Shown here: in pieces, positions 18,628 through 26,822 of the stretch
Layout: every line of letters begins with the position of its first letter
Numbering within the stretch: position 1 is the stretch's first letter
NCBI GenBank assembly: GCA_030529825.1
Contig: JAUMWD010000006.1
Location: forward strand, 50,230 to 114,229
Source of the DNA: Bacillota bacterium
GTDB taxonomy: Bacteria; Bacillota; Clostridia; Oscillospirales; Oscillospiraceae
Length of the DNA: 64,000 nt
Reading direction: 5' to 3'
Program-made: the position numbers and the translations under genes
The notes under the pieces: generated by a model
What the model saw: the letters and a program-made list of their open reading frames with translations, nothing else
Told to the model about the DNA's origin: nothing
Databases searched by the model: none

Positions 18628-19496
18628 TCGTAATCGGCGCCGTAAACATGGATATCTGCGGGCGTCCCAATAAAGCCCCCAATATGCAGGATTCAAACCC
18701 CGGAACGGTGAGCATGACTCCCGGCGGTGTGGGCAGAAATATCGCCCACAACCTGCGTCTGCTGGGCCTTGATGTAAAGCTCGTCGCCGCCATCGGCAGC
18801 GATGTCTACGGTGAGGGCATATACAGAAGCTGTACGGAAAACGGCATTGATATGAGCATGTGCCGCCGCATAAAGGGCGGACGCACCTCCACCTATCTCT
18901 ATGTCACCGATGACAAGGGCGAAATGATGATGGCTGTCAGCGACATGGACATTTCCGCCAGCATTACCCCCTCCTATCTGTCTCTGCTGCTGGACAAATT
19001 AAACGCCGCAAACGCCGTTGTTTTAGACGGAAATCTCTCGCCGGAGACGCTGCGGTGGATTGGAGAAAATGTCACCGCGCCCCTGTATGCCGATCCCGTT
19101 TCCATCACCAAGGCAGAGCGCATGAAGCCCATTCTCGGAAAGCTCACCGCCTTTAAGCCCAACGAGGTCGAGGCCATGAGCATGACGGGCGAAAGCACCT
19201 CGCTTTTCGCCGCGGAGGCCCTTTTGGACATGGGCGTAAAGCGGGTATTCGTAAGCCTCGGTGCTGACGGAATCGTTGCCGCCGAGGGCAGCGAGGTAAT
19301 AAAGCTCCCCTGCGCCGCAGCAGACATTGTGAACACCACGGGCTGCGGAGATGCGGCCACCGCCGCCATCGTCTGGGCCGGTGTAAACGGTCTCGACCTT
19401 GCGGAAACCGCCGACGCGGCAATGAAGGCCGCGGCTATGGCCATTGAATGCGAGGAAACGGTTAATCCCGACCTCTGCGCCGAGCTGTTAATGTAA
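18609..19496 (+). CDS. PfkB-family carbohydrate kinase (pseudouridine-kinase-like)
   Basis: A 295-residue ribokinase-family kinase. The N-terminal VIGAVNMDICG, the GGVGRNIAHNL substrate block near 40-50 and the C-terminal NTTGCGDAATAA nucleotide block near 240-252 fit the family. GGVGRNIA is seen in pseudouridine kinases (PsuK), so that activity is my best guess. The anion-hole loop reads GCGD rather than the usual GAGD; the catalytic Asp is kept. No psuG glycosidase is next to it. It overlaps glgP by 19 bp and is thus part of the glycogen operon transcript, which makes a sugar-related role also possible. Confidence 0.8.
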   Translation: MEHKTVIVIGAVNMDICGRPNKAPNMQDSNPGTVSMTPGGVGRNIAHNLRLLGLDVKLVAAIGSDVYGEGIYRSCTENGIDMSMCRRIKGGRTSTYLYVTDDKGEMMMAVSDMDISASITPSYLSLLLDKLNAANAVVLDGNLSPETLRWIGENVTAPLYADPVSITKAERMKPILGKLTAFKPNEVEAMSMTGESTSLFAAEALLDMGVKRVFVSLGADGIVAAEGSEVIKLPCAAADIVNTTGCGDAATAAIVWAGVNGLDLAETADAAMKAAAMAIECEETVNPDLCAELLM

Positions 19497-19499
19497 GCA

Positions 19500-19537
19500 A
19501 AAAGCACCTGTATCTTTTTTAGATACAGGTGCTTTTT
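19500..19537 (+). terminator. Intrinsic terminator of the glycogen operon
   Basis: A perfect 16-bp stem (19500-19515 with 19521-19536) has a T5 loop and ends in a T run. The remaining sequence up to 19669 shows no gene that I can support. Confidence 0.9.
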
Positions 19538-19669
19538 TGCCCGGGCAGCCTTTGAAAAAACGCGCGGCACACCGGGGGTGATGCGCCGCACGCTCTCAAT
19601 GGGGGAGAAAAGAATATTTGCATCTGAAAAAACAATTTAATGGGCGATTGTTTATCAGGAAACAGCATT

Positions 19670-20989
19670 TTATGCCAGGTCGCGGTAGAGGAACAGCACG
19701 ACCTGATAGCGCTCGCAGGGCTCACCAACACCGAAATGGGTGGAGTCAATGCCCGTGGTCACGCCCGTTTTATATGCCCACAGCACCGCATTATAGCAGT
19801 AGCTGCCGTAGGAAAGGTCAACAAAGGGATTTGCGCAGCTCACAGCGGGACTGCCGTGATACTTCCACAGCATGGTCACAAACTGCTCCCGGGTTACTGT
19901 GCGGTCAGGGCTGAAGTGTGTGGCATCCGTTCCGCCGGTGATGCCCTTCTGATATGCCCACATAACCGCGTCATAGCAGTACGAGTCTCTTTTTACATCC
20001 GTGAAGGGATTGGATACCCCCTTGGCGGAGGGACAGCCTGCAGCGCGCCAGAGGAAGGTCACTACCTGCCCTCTCGTGCAGTCGTCATTGGGGCTGAAAT
20101 GATAGGCGTCGGTGCCGCCGGTGATGTCATTTTTGTATGCCCACTGCACCGCCCTGAAGTAGACGGCGCCGCTGCTGACATCAACAAAGGGGTTGGCGGA
20201 ATTAACGCCGGTTCCGACTTTGACGAAAACGGTTTTGGAGTAGCTTCCGCAGCGTACGGTGAGCTCCGCAGCGCCGTTGCTAACGCCCTTAATCGTGAAT
20301 ACATTGACCTGCGCGCCCTCAACTCTCACAACGGCGGGATTCGAGCTTGTACAGCTTATTATCTCCGTGGCATATACGGGGCTCGGGATGCCGGAAATCT
20401 TCGCTGTGTCGCCCACAGACAGGCTTACGGAGCTTTTATCAACGGCAACACCCGTAGGCGCAACATAGAAGCCGTCGGAGGCACCGGAGCAGCTTTCGCC
20501 GCCGGCAAATTCCTGTGTCCAGTAATAGGTGTAGGCGGAGCCGGAGGCATACTTGTAGCCCACTCCCATGTAGCTGTAATTGCCGCTGAGGATATTTGCC
20601 CGGTGGCCGGATGAATTCATCCACTGCGTCACGGTATCGTAGGGAGCCGCTTTGCCGCCGGCGATGTTTTCCGCAATATAGCCGCCGCTGACGCCTGCGG
20701 ATTTCAGCGCGGTGGACCACTTTGTGCCGTTAGGCCGCGTATGGCTGAAGCTGCTCACGATTTCGCCGGCTCTTGTTCCGGCGGCGCTCTGAAGCGCAGA
20801 GGTAGTTTTCAGCGGGGAAAGACCGTTTCTGCTTCGCTCCACATTTGTCCAGAACAGGACGGCGTTCTCATAATACTCATCGGTGGATTTTGCGGCTGCG
20901 TCCGGGGTTATCAGTGCGCAAAGGAGAATTACGGCCGCGAGAACCGCACAGCCTAATCTCAAAAGGCACTTCTTCAGAATGTCAGTCAT
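19670..20989 (-). CDS. CAP-domain surface protein with three SLH repeats
   Basis: An exported 439-residue protein. A signal peptide (residues 1-33, ending near PDAAA) is followed by a CAP/SCP domain (about 40-165) with HTRPNGTKW, ENIAGG and SGHRANIL motifs, then a bacterial Ig-like domain (about 175-260) and three SLH repeats (about 262-439; NPFVDVS, NPFTDVK, NPFVDLS). SLH repeats bind secondary cell wall polymers, so it should sit on the cell surface, perhaps anchored by polymer made through TagO/WecB. The start at 20989 is preferred over ATG 21007 because AAGGAAG precedes it and the signal peptide then has a normal basic start. It has no operon partner. Confidence 0.9.
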   Translation of the reverse strand: MTDILKKCLLRLGCAVLAAVILLCALITPDAAAKSTDEYYENAVLFWTNVERSRNGLSPLKTTSALQSAAGTRAGEIVSSFSHTRPNGTKWSTALKSAGVSGGYIAENIAGGKAAPYDTVTQWMNSSGHRANILSGNYSYMGVGYKYASGSAYTYYWTQEFAGGESCSGASDGFYVAPTGVAVDKSSVSLSVGDTAKISGIPSPVYATEIISCTSSNPAVVRVEGAQVNVFTIKGVSNGAAELTVRCGSYSKTVFVKVGTGVNSANPFVDVSSGAVYFRAVQWAYKNDITGGTDAYHFSPNDDCTRGQVVTFLWRAAGCPSAKGVSNPFTDVKRDSYCYDAVMWAYQKGITGGTDATHFSPDRTVTREQFVTMLWKYHGSPAVSCANPFVDLSYGSYCYNAVLWAYKTGVTTGIDSTHFGVGEPCERYQVVLFLYRDLA

Positions 20990-21170
20990 GAAATCTTCCT
21001 TATACATTATTCGGCAGACGAAAGCTTCCTTTCGTTCTCATCTATATGTGACGGAAGTATTCGCCTTATATTTCAGATTTCAGATAAAATAACATTTTTA
21101 AAAACTTTTTAAAGCATTTTTCGCCGAAAACACGCCAAATATTGTAATTTTCTTCCTGAAAAGCGCAAAA

Positions 21171-21198
21171 AAAGACCGTTCCCTTCGGAACGGTCTTT
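21171..21198 (-). terminator. Terminator after rplL
   Basis: On the minus strand an 11-12 bp stem (21198-21187 with 21182-21171) with a 4-nt loop is followed by seven T residues. It ends the rplJ-rplL transcript, so rpoB is not co-transcribed. Confidence 0.88.
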
Positions 21199-21215
21199 TA
21201 TTTGTAAGTAATAAA

Positions 21216-21584
21216 TTACTTGATTTCGACAGTTGCGCCGACAGCCTCGAGCTGTGCCTTGATAGCTTCTGCGTCTTCCTTGGAGATGCCTTCCTTGAGC
21301 TTTGCAGGAACGCCTTCTACCATTGCCTTTGCCTCTGCGAGGCCCAGGCCGGTGATGCCGCGGACTTCCTTGATGACCTTGATCTTCTCTGCGCCGAAGC
21401 TGGTCATAACAACGTCAAACTCGGTCTTTTCTGCAACTGCTTCTGCTGCGCCTGCTGCGGGAGCTGCTGCTGCTGCGACTGCGGAAACGCCGAAGGTTTC
21501 GCAAATACCGTCTACGAGTTCCTTGAGCTCGAGAACGGAGAGAGCCTTGATCTCTTCGATCATAGCGGTGATTTTTTCACTCAT
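21216..21584 (-). CDS. rplL: 50S ribosomal protein L7/L12
   Basis: The stalk protein that binds translation factors. The 122-residue product has the N-terminal dimerisation helices, an Ala-rich hinge (residues 36-50) and the conserved C-terminal domain with [29 protein letters not shown] and a VKEG-like turn. Length is normal. The ATG at 21584 follows TTGGAGGA. It lies 40 bp after rplJ in the same transcript. Confidence 0.98.
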   Translation of the reverse strand: MSEKITAMIEEIKALSVLELKELVDGICETFGVSAVAAAAAPAAGAAEAVAEKTEFDVVMTSFGAEKIKVIKEVRGITGLGLAEAKAMVEGVPAKLKEGISKEDAEAIKAQLEAVGATVEIK

Positions 21585-21624
21585 TTTAATTTTCCTCCAA
21601 ATAATTTACATTAGTGTGCAGCAA

Positions 21625-22152
21625 TTATTCTGCTGCTTCTGCGGGTGCGGGTGCGCCGCCCATTTTTTCTGCGACTTCGCTGAGGCATACTGCCAGACCT
21701 GCAATGATGGAATTGAGGGTGCCGGCCAGCTGACCGTAAAGGTCGTTCTTGGAAGTCAGGGTGGACAGAGCTGCGATCTCCTGCTCGGAAAGGATCTTGC
21801 CCTCCATGAATGCTGCTTTGACATTGAACTTGTCACCCAGCTTCTTGGAGTAATCTGCAATGATACGGAAGGGAGCGATGGGATCTTCGCTGCTGGTTGC
21901 CAGAGAGGTGCTGCCGTTGAGGACGGAATCAAGTGCGTTCATTCCGAGCTTGTCGATAGCAATTCTGGTAAGAGTGTTCTTGACGACGGTGTAGTCAACG
22001 CTTTCCTTGCGCATCTCGGTACGAAGTGCGGTGTCTTCTGCTACGGTGATACCCTGATAGTCAACGAAGATACCTGCGCTTGCTCCCTGAATACGCTCGA
22101 CCAGTGCTTCTACGATCGCCTGCTTTTCGCTGAGAACTTTTGCGTTAGGCAT
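21625..22152 (-). CDS. rplJ: 50S ribosomal protein L10
   Basis: Anchors L7/L12 dimers to 23S rRNA. The 175-residue protein starts with PNAKVLSEKQAIVEAL and has GIFVDYQGITVAED and the VVKNTLTRIA block typical of L10, with an Ala/Pro-rich C-terminus. The start is set at ATG 22152: GGAGGTG is 11 bases upstream, and the longer open frame runs through the leader RNA. Expression is expected to be feedback-controlled by L10 binding to the leader at 22153-22303. Confidence 0.97.
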   Translation of the reverse strand: MPNAKVLSEKQAIVEALVERIQGASAGIFVDYQGITVAEDTALRTEMRKESVDYTVVKNTLTRIAIDKLGMNALDSVLNGSTSLATSSEDPIAPFRIIADYSKKLGDKFNVKAAFMEGKILSEQEIAALSTLTSKNDLYGQLAGTLNSIIAGLAVCLSEVAEKMGGAPAPAEAAE

Positions 22153-22303
22153 GTGTGTTTTTTCACCTCCACACGATTTATCCGCGCCCGTAAGAAAAAG
22201 AAAAACCTCCGTGGCATAAAGACACAGAGGTGTTAAGCAATCAAAATTATGATGCCATCCTCGGCAGGATTTACACTTTCGAAACCTGCTGTCTTTGGAG
22301 CGC
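22153..22303 (-). ncRNA. L10 leader RNA with attenuator
   Basis: The 5' UTR of rplJ matches the ribosomal L10 leader: AAAGACAGCAGG, then ATCCTGCCGAGG, which pair to form the L10-binding stem region. Downstream, a CCTCTGTG/CACGGAGG hairpin (22230-22223 with 22213-22206) is followed by a T-rich tract (22205-22194), forming an attenuator. The expected role is autogenous control of rplJ-rplL by L10 or the L10-L12 complex. Confidence 0.85.
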
Positions 22304-22309
22304 CCGATA

Positions 22310-22338
22310 AACATATCAAAAAAGTCCTTGTTTGTCAA
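22310..22338 (-). promoter_or_regulatory. SigA-type promoter of rplJ-rplL
   Basis: On the minus strand, TTGACA (22338-22333), a 17-bp spacer and TATGTT (22315-22310). The -35 box lies in the loop and right arm of the terminator that ends the folT operon, so the two signals are interleaved. Confidence 0.8.
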
Positions 22339-22348
22339 GGACTTTTTT
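22318..22348 (-). terminator. Terminator of the miaB-mutS-folT operon
   Basis: A perfect 13-bp stem (22348-22336 with 22330-22318) and 5-nt loop with a T run on the minus strand. It overlaps the rplJ promoter. Confidence 0.85.
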
Positions 22349-22363
22349 AGAATTTTTTTAATT

Positions 22364-22882
22364 TTATTCGTTCCTCAGGCGCATTATTTCCCCGTAAAGG
22401 GTATTTGAAGAGGAAAGCACCGTGATTACCGCGGTCTGCAGGGCCAGCATGACGCCGAATTCCGCCAAACGAGTCACGAACAGGGGCCAGAAGGGCGGCC
22501 CGTAGACAAAGGAAATCATGGCTGTATTGGCCAGCATGGTGACGCACAGGCCGTAGCACAGCGCCGCTAAAAAGCCACGCAGAAAATTCGGGCGCCTCCT
22601 GTAGAGGAAAAGTCCGAAGATTGCGCCGCCTAAAGCCGCCGTTACCGTAAAGCCCGGGAAGTAAGCTCCCGTGGGAAACAGCACCGCGCCCAAGACATCG
22701 GAAAGAGCCGCGGCAACGCCTGCCCACACGGGGCCGTAGAGCATGGCGCACAGCACAATTGCGGCAAAGCCGATGCCAATCTTCAGGGTGAGCACATTCA
22801 GCGCAAGCACTCGGGAAAAGGCTATATCAAAGGCCACGGTCATAGCTATGATTATTATTTTTTTGGTGATGTTATTTTTCAT
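22364..22882 (-). CDS. ECF transporter S component, folate type (FolT-like)
   Basis: A 172-residue, six-helix substrate-binding membrane subunit of an energy-coupling-factor importer. The motif run AMLYGPVWAG, ALSDVLGAVLFPTGAYFPGFT and ALGGAIFGLFLY closely follows FolT proteins that import folate. The energising EcfA/A'/T module is not in this window and is normally encoded elsewhere and shared. It begins 2 bp after the stop of the CPBP protease gene, so it is probably translated by coupling; no strong ribosome site is visible. A terminator follows. Confidence 0.85.
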   Translation of the reverse strand: MKNNITKKIIIIAMTVAFDIAFSRVLALNVLTLKIGIGFAAIVLCAMLYGPVWAGVAAALSDVLGAVLFPTGAYFPGFTVTAALGGAIFGLFLYRRRPNFLRGFLAALCYGLCVTMLANTAMISFVYGPPFWPLFVTRLAEFGVMLALQTAVITVLSSSNTLYGEIMRLRNE

Positions 22883-22883
22883 A

Positions 22884-23588
22884 TTACAATGTTGTCATCA
22901 GCTGCAAAACACCTACGGCATTTACGCTCATGTGGAAGAAAATACAGGTCCACAGGGAGCCGCTTCTTTCATAGCACCAGCAGAGGGCAAAGGAGGCGGG
23001 AATATACTGCAGCGCAAACAGCAGATACTTTACATCAACAAACGCCGCATACTGCCAAATATGATATACGGAAAAAGCAATAATGCAGACCGCATAGGCA
23101 AGCGCGCGGCTTTTATGATACAGTCCGCAGAAAATTCCTCCCCGGAAAATCGTCTCCTCCACAATGGGCGCCATAAACACCGTGACGGCAATCATTATGC
23201 TTCGGGCAGTCCGGGCGCTTCCCTCGATGGCGGTCTGATTGGGATTTTCATTGGAGAAAAAGGGGAAAAGGGAAAGGAGCCTGCCGAGGACCATGTTCAG
23301 AAGTATATAAATTCCCCAGGCGAGGAGGAAACCCGCAAGGGCATCCCCGGGCCTGTCCAAAAGGCTGTCAAAGCTGCGGCGAAGGTATCCGCCGGCAAAC
23401 ACAAACACCAGAGCAAGACTTATGGCATAGTAGGCAAAATTAAGCTGGCCGTCGGAAAGGCCAAACATATCCCAACCATCCTTAACGGCAATTGAAACTC
23501 CCATGGGGAAGACAAAGATGTGAAATACAAGCAGGGCCAAAAGGCCCCATTCTTCACTCTTTTTCAGTCTGTCGGTCATGTGACGCAT
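22884..23588 (-). CDS. CPBP-family intramembrane metalloprotease
   Basis: A 234-residue membrane protein with about seven to eight segments and the CPBP (CAAX protease/bacteriocin-processing) motifs: EETIFRGG near residue 143, FSVYHIWQ near 172 and FFHMSVNAVG near 218. These supply the two Glu and two His of the active site. Targets in bacteria are mostly unknown; some family members give bacteriocin immunity. It starts 1 bp after mutS with GAGGGG in the mutS end, in the same operon. Confidence 0.88.
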   Translation of the reverse strand: MRHMTDRLKKSEEWGLLALLVFHIFVFPMGVSIAVKDGWDMFGLSDGQLNFAYYAISLALVFVFAGGYLRRSFDSLLDRPGDALAGFLLAWGIYILLNMVLGRLLSLFPFFSNENPNQTAIEGSARTARSIMIAVTVFMAPIVEETIFRGGIFCGLYHKSRALAYAVCIIAFSVYHIWQYAAFVDVKYLLFALQYIPASFALCWCYERSGSLWTCIFFHMSVNAVGVLQLMTTL

Positions 23589-23589
23589 A

Positions 23590-26190
23590 TTAACCCCTCG
23601 CTTTTTTCTGAAGCTCGCTCAAAAGGTTCAGCGCCTCCAGCGGCGTAAGGGAGTTGACATCGGTGCTGCGGAGAATTCTGCCCACCTCATCGGTACCCAC
23701 ATCCATAAAGCTTATCTGGTCGCTGTCTGATTTTTCCTTCAGCTTCAGCTCTGCCTTGTCGGCCTCCAGCTCCTTGAGATAGGTTTTCGCCTTGTGGATA
23801 ACCGTATCGGGAACGCCCGCCAGCTTCGCAACCTCAATGCCGTAGCTGTCGTCGGCGGCACCGGGCATTATTTTACGCAGGAACACAAGTGTTCCTCCCT
23901 GCTTTCTGGCGCTGATATTGTAGTTGCGCACACCCTCAATGGAGCCCTCCAGGGCAGAAAGCTCATGGTAATGGGTGGCAAACATAGTCTTTGCACCCAG
24001 CTTCTTTTTATCCGCGCAGTACTCCAGCACCGCACGGGCAATTGCCATGCCGTCATAGGTGGAGGTGCCTCGCCCTATCTCGTCAATGATGAGGAGTGAG
24101 GAGGAGGTGGCGTGCTTTAAAATGTTCGCCATTTCGCTCATTTCCAGCATGAAGGTGGACTGACCTGCCGCCAGATCGTCGGAGGCGCCGATGCGGGTGA
24201 AAACTCTGTCCACGACGCCCACCACGGCGCTCTTTGCGGGAACGAAGGAGCCCATCTGTGCCATGAGGGTAATAAGCGCGGTCTGGCGCATATAGGTGCT
24301 CTTACCTGCCATGTTGGGGCCTGTCACGATGGCGACGCGGTTTCCGTCGCAGTTGAGGCTTGTATCGTTGGGAACGAACATGATATCCCGTACAGCCTGC
24401 TCAACCACGGGATGTCTGCCGCCGGTAATAATCAGCTCGCTGGAGGTGTCCACCTCGGGCATACAATAGTTATTGCGTACCGCAACCTCTGCAAGAGAGC
24501 AGAACACATCCAGTCTTGCCACGGCATCGGCGCTGGCCTGCACCGCCGCCACCTGCCCGGAAATAATTGCGCAGACCTCCATGAAGAACTTGTATTCAAG
24601 CTCCTTAATTCTGTCGCCTGCGGTGAGCAGCGTGGTTTCCAGCTCCTTGAGCTCCTGGGTGAAATAGCGCTCGTTGGAAACAAGAGTCTGCTTTCTTATG
24701 TAGTCCTCGGGAATGCTCACATCCCCTGCGGATTTGGGAACATCAATGTAATAGCCGAAAACGCGGTTGTAACCCACCTTCAGCTTCTTTATGCCCGTGC
24801 GCTCACGCTCGCGCTTTTCCAGCTCCGCCACGGCCTGGGAACCGTTATCGCGGATTTCACGCAGGCGGTCAACCTCCTCGGAATAGCCCTTGCGGAGAAT
24901 TCCGCCCTCGCGTACGGAGAAGGGAGGGTCGTCGCAGATGGCCCAGTCAATGCGGAAAAGGATTTTTTCCAGCACATCCATGGAGGCAATCTCGCGGAGA
25001 GCCGCGCTTTTAAAGCCGCCCAAAAGCTCCGTGAGCTTGGGCAGTGCTCTTGCGCAGTCGGCAAGAGAAACAAGGTCCCGTCCGTTGGCGGTGCCGTAGA
25101 CAACGCGGCCGATGAGACGCTGCATATCGCTGATGCCGCGAAGGGTTTCGATGATTTCGCCGCGCTTAACATTGTCGCGGTAAAGCTCGTCAACGGCGGA
25201 AAGGCGGCGCTTGATGGCAAGGGGTGAGAGCAGGGGGCGTTCCACCCATGCGCGCATTAGTCTGCCGCCCATGGGAGTTTTGGTCTTGTCCAGCACCCAC
25301 AGCAGTGAGCCCTTTTTCTCACCTGTGCGCTGGGACTCCGTCAGCTCTAACGAGCGTCGGGTTGCCCAGTCCATTTCCATGTAACGGCCGCCGTTAAAAA
25401 CATCCATGCTGCGGATGTAGCTCAAATCCATCTTCTGTGTTTCCGCAATATAGGCAAGCAGAGCGCCGGAGGCGCAGACGGCGGCGGGAATTTCCTCTAA
25501 TCCGCCCTCGTCAATGCTGCCGTAGGAAAACTGCTGGCACACTCTTGCGGCAGAGGGCATGAATTCAAAGTCGCTGCCGCCCATTTCCAGCATGCAGCCG
25601 ATTCGCTTCATGAGAAATTCCGTAATCTCGCTCTCGCCTGCCGCGCTGGCGGAAAGCACCGCCTCACGGGGTGCAAAGCGCCCCAGCTCATTGATAATAT
25701 GGCTCACGGTGTCCTTTTCAAAGGCCGCGGCGCAGAATTCGCCCGTGGAGATATCACAGAAGGCAACTCCGCCCTTTTCTCCCTCCAGAAAAACGGAGGC
25801 GAGATAGTTGCTCTTACCCTCCTCCAGCATGGCGGCGTCGGTGACGGTGCCGGGGGTTATGATGCGGATTACATCGCGCTTTACAAGACCCTTTGCCGTG
25901 GCGGGATCCTCCATCTGCTCGCAGATGGCAACCTTGTAGCCTTTTGAAATAAGACGGGCAATATAGGTCTGGGCGCTGTGGTAGGGAACGCCGCACATGG
26001 GCGTGCGCTGCTCCGGATCCTCCACACTGCGGTCACGGGTGGTGAGGGCAAGGTCAAGCTCCTTGGAGGCAACCTTTGCGTCGTCGTCGAACATCTCATA
26101 GAAGTCGCCCAGGCGGAAGAACAGCAGGCAGTCCTGATGCTGCTGCTTTATCTCGTTATACTGTCTTTTCATAGGTGTGAGTTCTGCCAT
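23590..26190 (-). CDS. mutS: DNA mismatch repair protein MutS
   Basis: Recognises mismatches and small loops and starts repair with MutL. The 866-residue protein is full length: mismatch-binding N-terminus with FYEMF near residue 31 (the wedge Phe followed by Glu), core and lever helices, and an ATPase domain with the Walker A GPNMAGKSTYMRQ near 610-622, the LLIIDEIGRGTSTYDG block near 690 and the THYHELSALE block near 727. GGAGGTG lies upstream of the ATG. It is the third gene of the miaB operon; mutL is encoded divergently from the same intergenic region, an arrangement where the repair pair shares a control region. Confidence 0.98.
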   Translation of the reverse strand: MAELTPMKRQYNEIKQQHQDCLLFFRLGDFYEMFDDDAKVASKELDLALTTRDRSVEDPEQRTPMCGVPYHSAQTYIARLISKGYKVAICEQMEDPATAKGLVKRDVIRIITPGTVTDAAMLEEGKSNYLASVFLEGEKGGVAFCDISTGEFCAAAFEKDTVSHIINELGRFAPREAVLSASAAGESEITEFLMKRIGCMLEMGGSDFEFMPSAARVCQQFSYGSIDEGGLEEIPAAVCASGALLAYIAETQKMDLSYIRSMDVFNGGRYMEMDWATRRSLELTESQRTGEKKGSLLWVLDKTKTPMGGRLMRAWVERPLLSPLAIKRRLSAVDELYRDNVKRGEIIETLRGISDMQRLIGRVVYGTANGRDLVSLADCARALPKLTELLGGFKSAALREIASMDVLEKILFRIDWAICDDPPFSVREGGILRKGYSEEVDRLREIRDNGSQAVAELEKRERERTGIKKLKVGYNRVFGYYIDVPKSAGDVSIPEDYIRKQTLVSNERYFTQELKELETTLLTAGDRIKELEYKFFMEVCAIISGQVAAVQASADAVARLDVFCSLAEVAVRNNYCMPEVDTSSELIITGGRHPVVEQAVRDIMFVPNDTSLNCDGNRVAIVTGPNMAGKSTYMRQTALITLMAQMGSFVPAKSAVVGVVDRVFTRIGASDDLAAGQSTFMLEMSEMANILKHATSSSLLIIDEIGRGTSTYDGMAIARAVLEYCADKKKLGAKTMFATHYHELSALEGSIEGVRNYNISARKQGGTLVFLRKIMPGAADDSYGIEVAKLAGVPDTVIHKAKTYLKELEADKAELKLKEKSDSDQISFMDVGTDEVGRILRSTDVNSLTPLEALNLLSELQKKARG

Positions 26191-26264
26191 GGCTTTCCCG
26201 CACCTCCTTAATCATGTCTTTGCTCCGCAGACTCCTTACTGAAGGTTGTCTGCGTCATTATTTT

Positions 26265-26810
26265 TTAGTCCTGAATAGCGAATTCAGCCTTTCTTGCCTC
26301 AAGCCCGGGCTTGAACTTTTCGGGAACGAACTTCATGAATTCCTCCCAGGAGTTCCAGTAGTAGTTGAAGTAGAAAACGCCTTCATCCACATTCTCGGGG
26401 AATTCCTTTTTCTCCTTCGCGCTTACTGCGTGGTCAGAGGCATATACCCAGTAGGCTCGGCGGGTTTTTTCAATACCGCACTCCACCACATCGTCCCAGT
26501 CCAGTTTGAATTTATCCTCGCCGAAGTAGAACATCATGTACCGGTCACCAAAGGAAATCCTTGAAAATCCGAAAGAATTTTCGGAGATAAAGTGTACCGC
26601 CAGATTCCAGATGAGGCCCAGAAATGCCGCAATGGCGGCAATGCCCATTGCCACACCGCGGATTCCCGTTATAATGCAGACCGCAGCGGTGATCGCTCCG
26701 CCGCCCAGCAGGACAAAGGAGCCGTAATAGAAGAACTTAAGGGCCTTTGAGGGCATACGCAGGCTCTGGGTTACCTGAAACTTTTTTACTCGGCTGTTTT
26801 CATTTTCCAT
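26265..26810 (-). CDS. Membrane protein of unknown function between miaB and mutS
   Basis: A 181-residue protein with two adjacent membrane segments (about residues 25-45 and 50-75), followed by a soluble beta-rich domain with DRYMMFYFGEDKFKLDWDDVVE and many aromatic residues. The layout (two helices then a PH-like or YcxB-like strand pattern) resembles YcxB-type C-terminal domains, but I do not assign it firmly. An AAGGAGA site precedes the ATG. It is embedded between tRNA-modification and repair genes, 12 bp after miaB. No direct functional link is evident. Confidence 0.75.
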   Translation of the reverse strand: MENENSRVKKFQVTQSLRMPSKALKFFYYGSFVLLGGGAITAAVCIITGIRGVAMGIAAIAAFLGLIWNLAVHFISENSFGFSRISFGDRYMMFYFGEDKFKLDWDDVVECGIEKTRRAYWVYASDHAVSAKEKKEFPENVDEGVFYFNYYWNSWEEFMKFVPEKFKPGLEARKAEFAIQD

Positions 26811-26822
26811 TTTTCTGTCTCC

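Noticed and set aside
22153..22338. N-terminal extension of rplJ
   Set aside because: The open frame runs through the L10 leader RNA and promoter; ATG 22152 matches the known L10 start.
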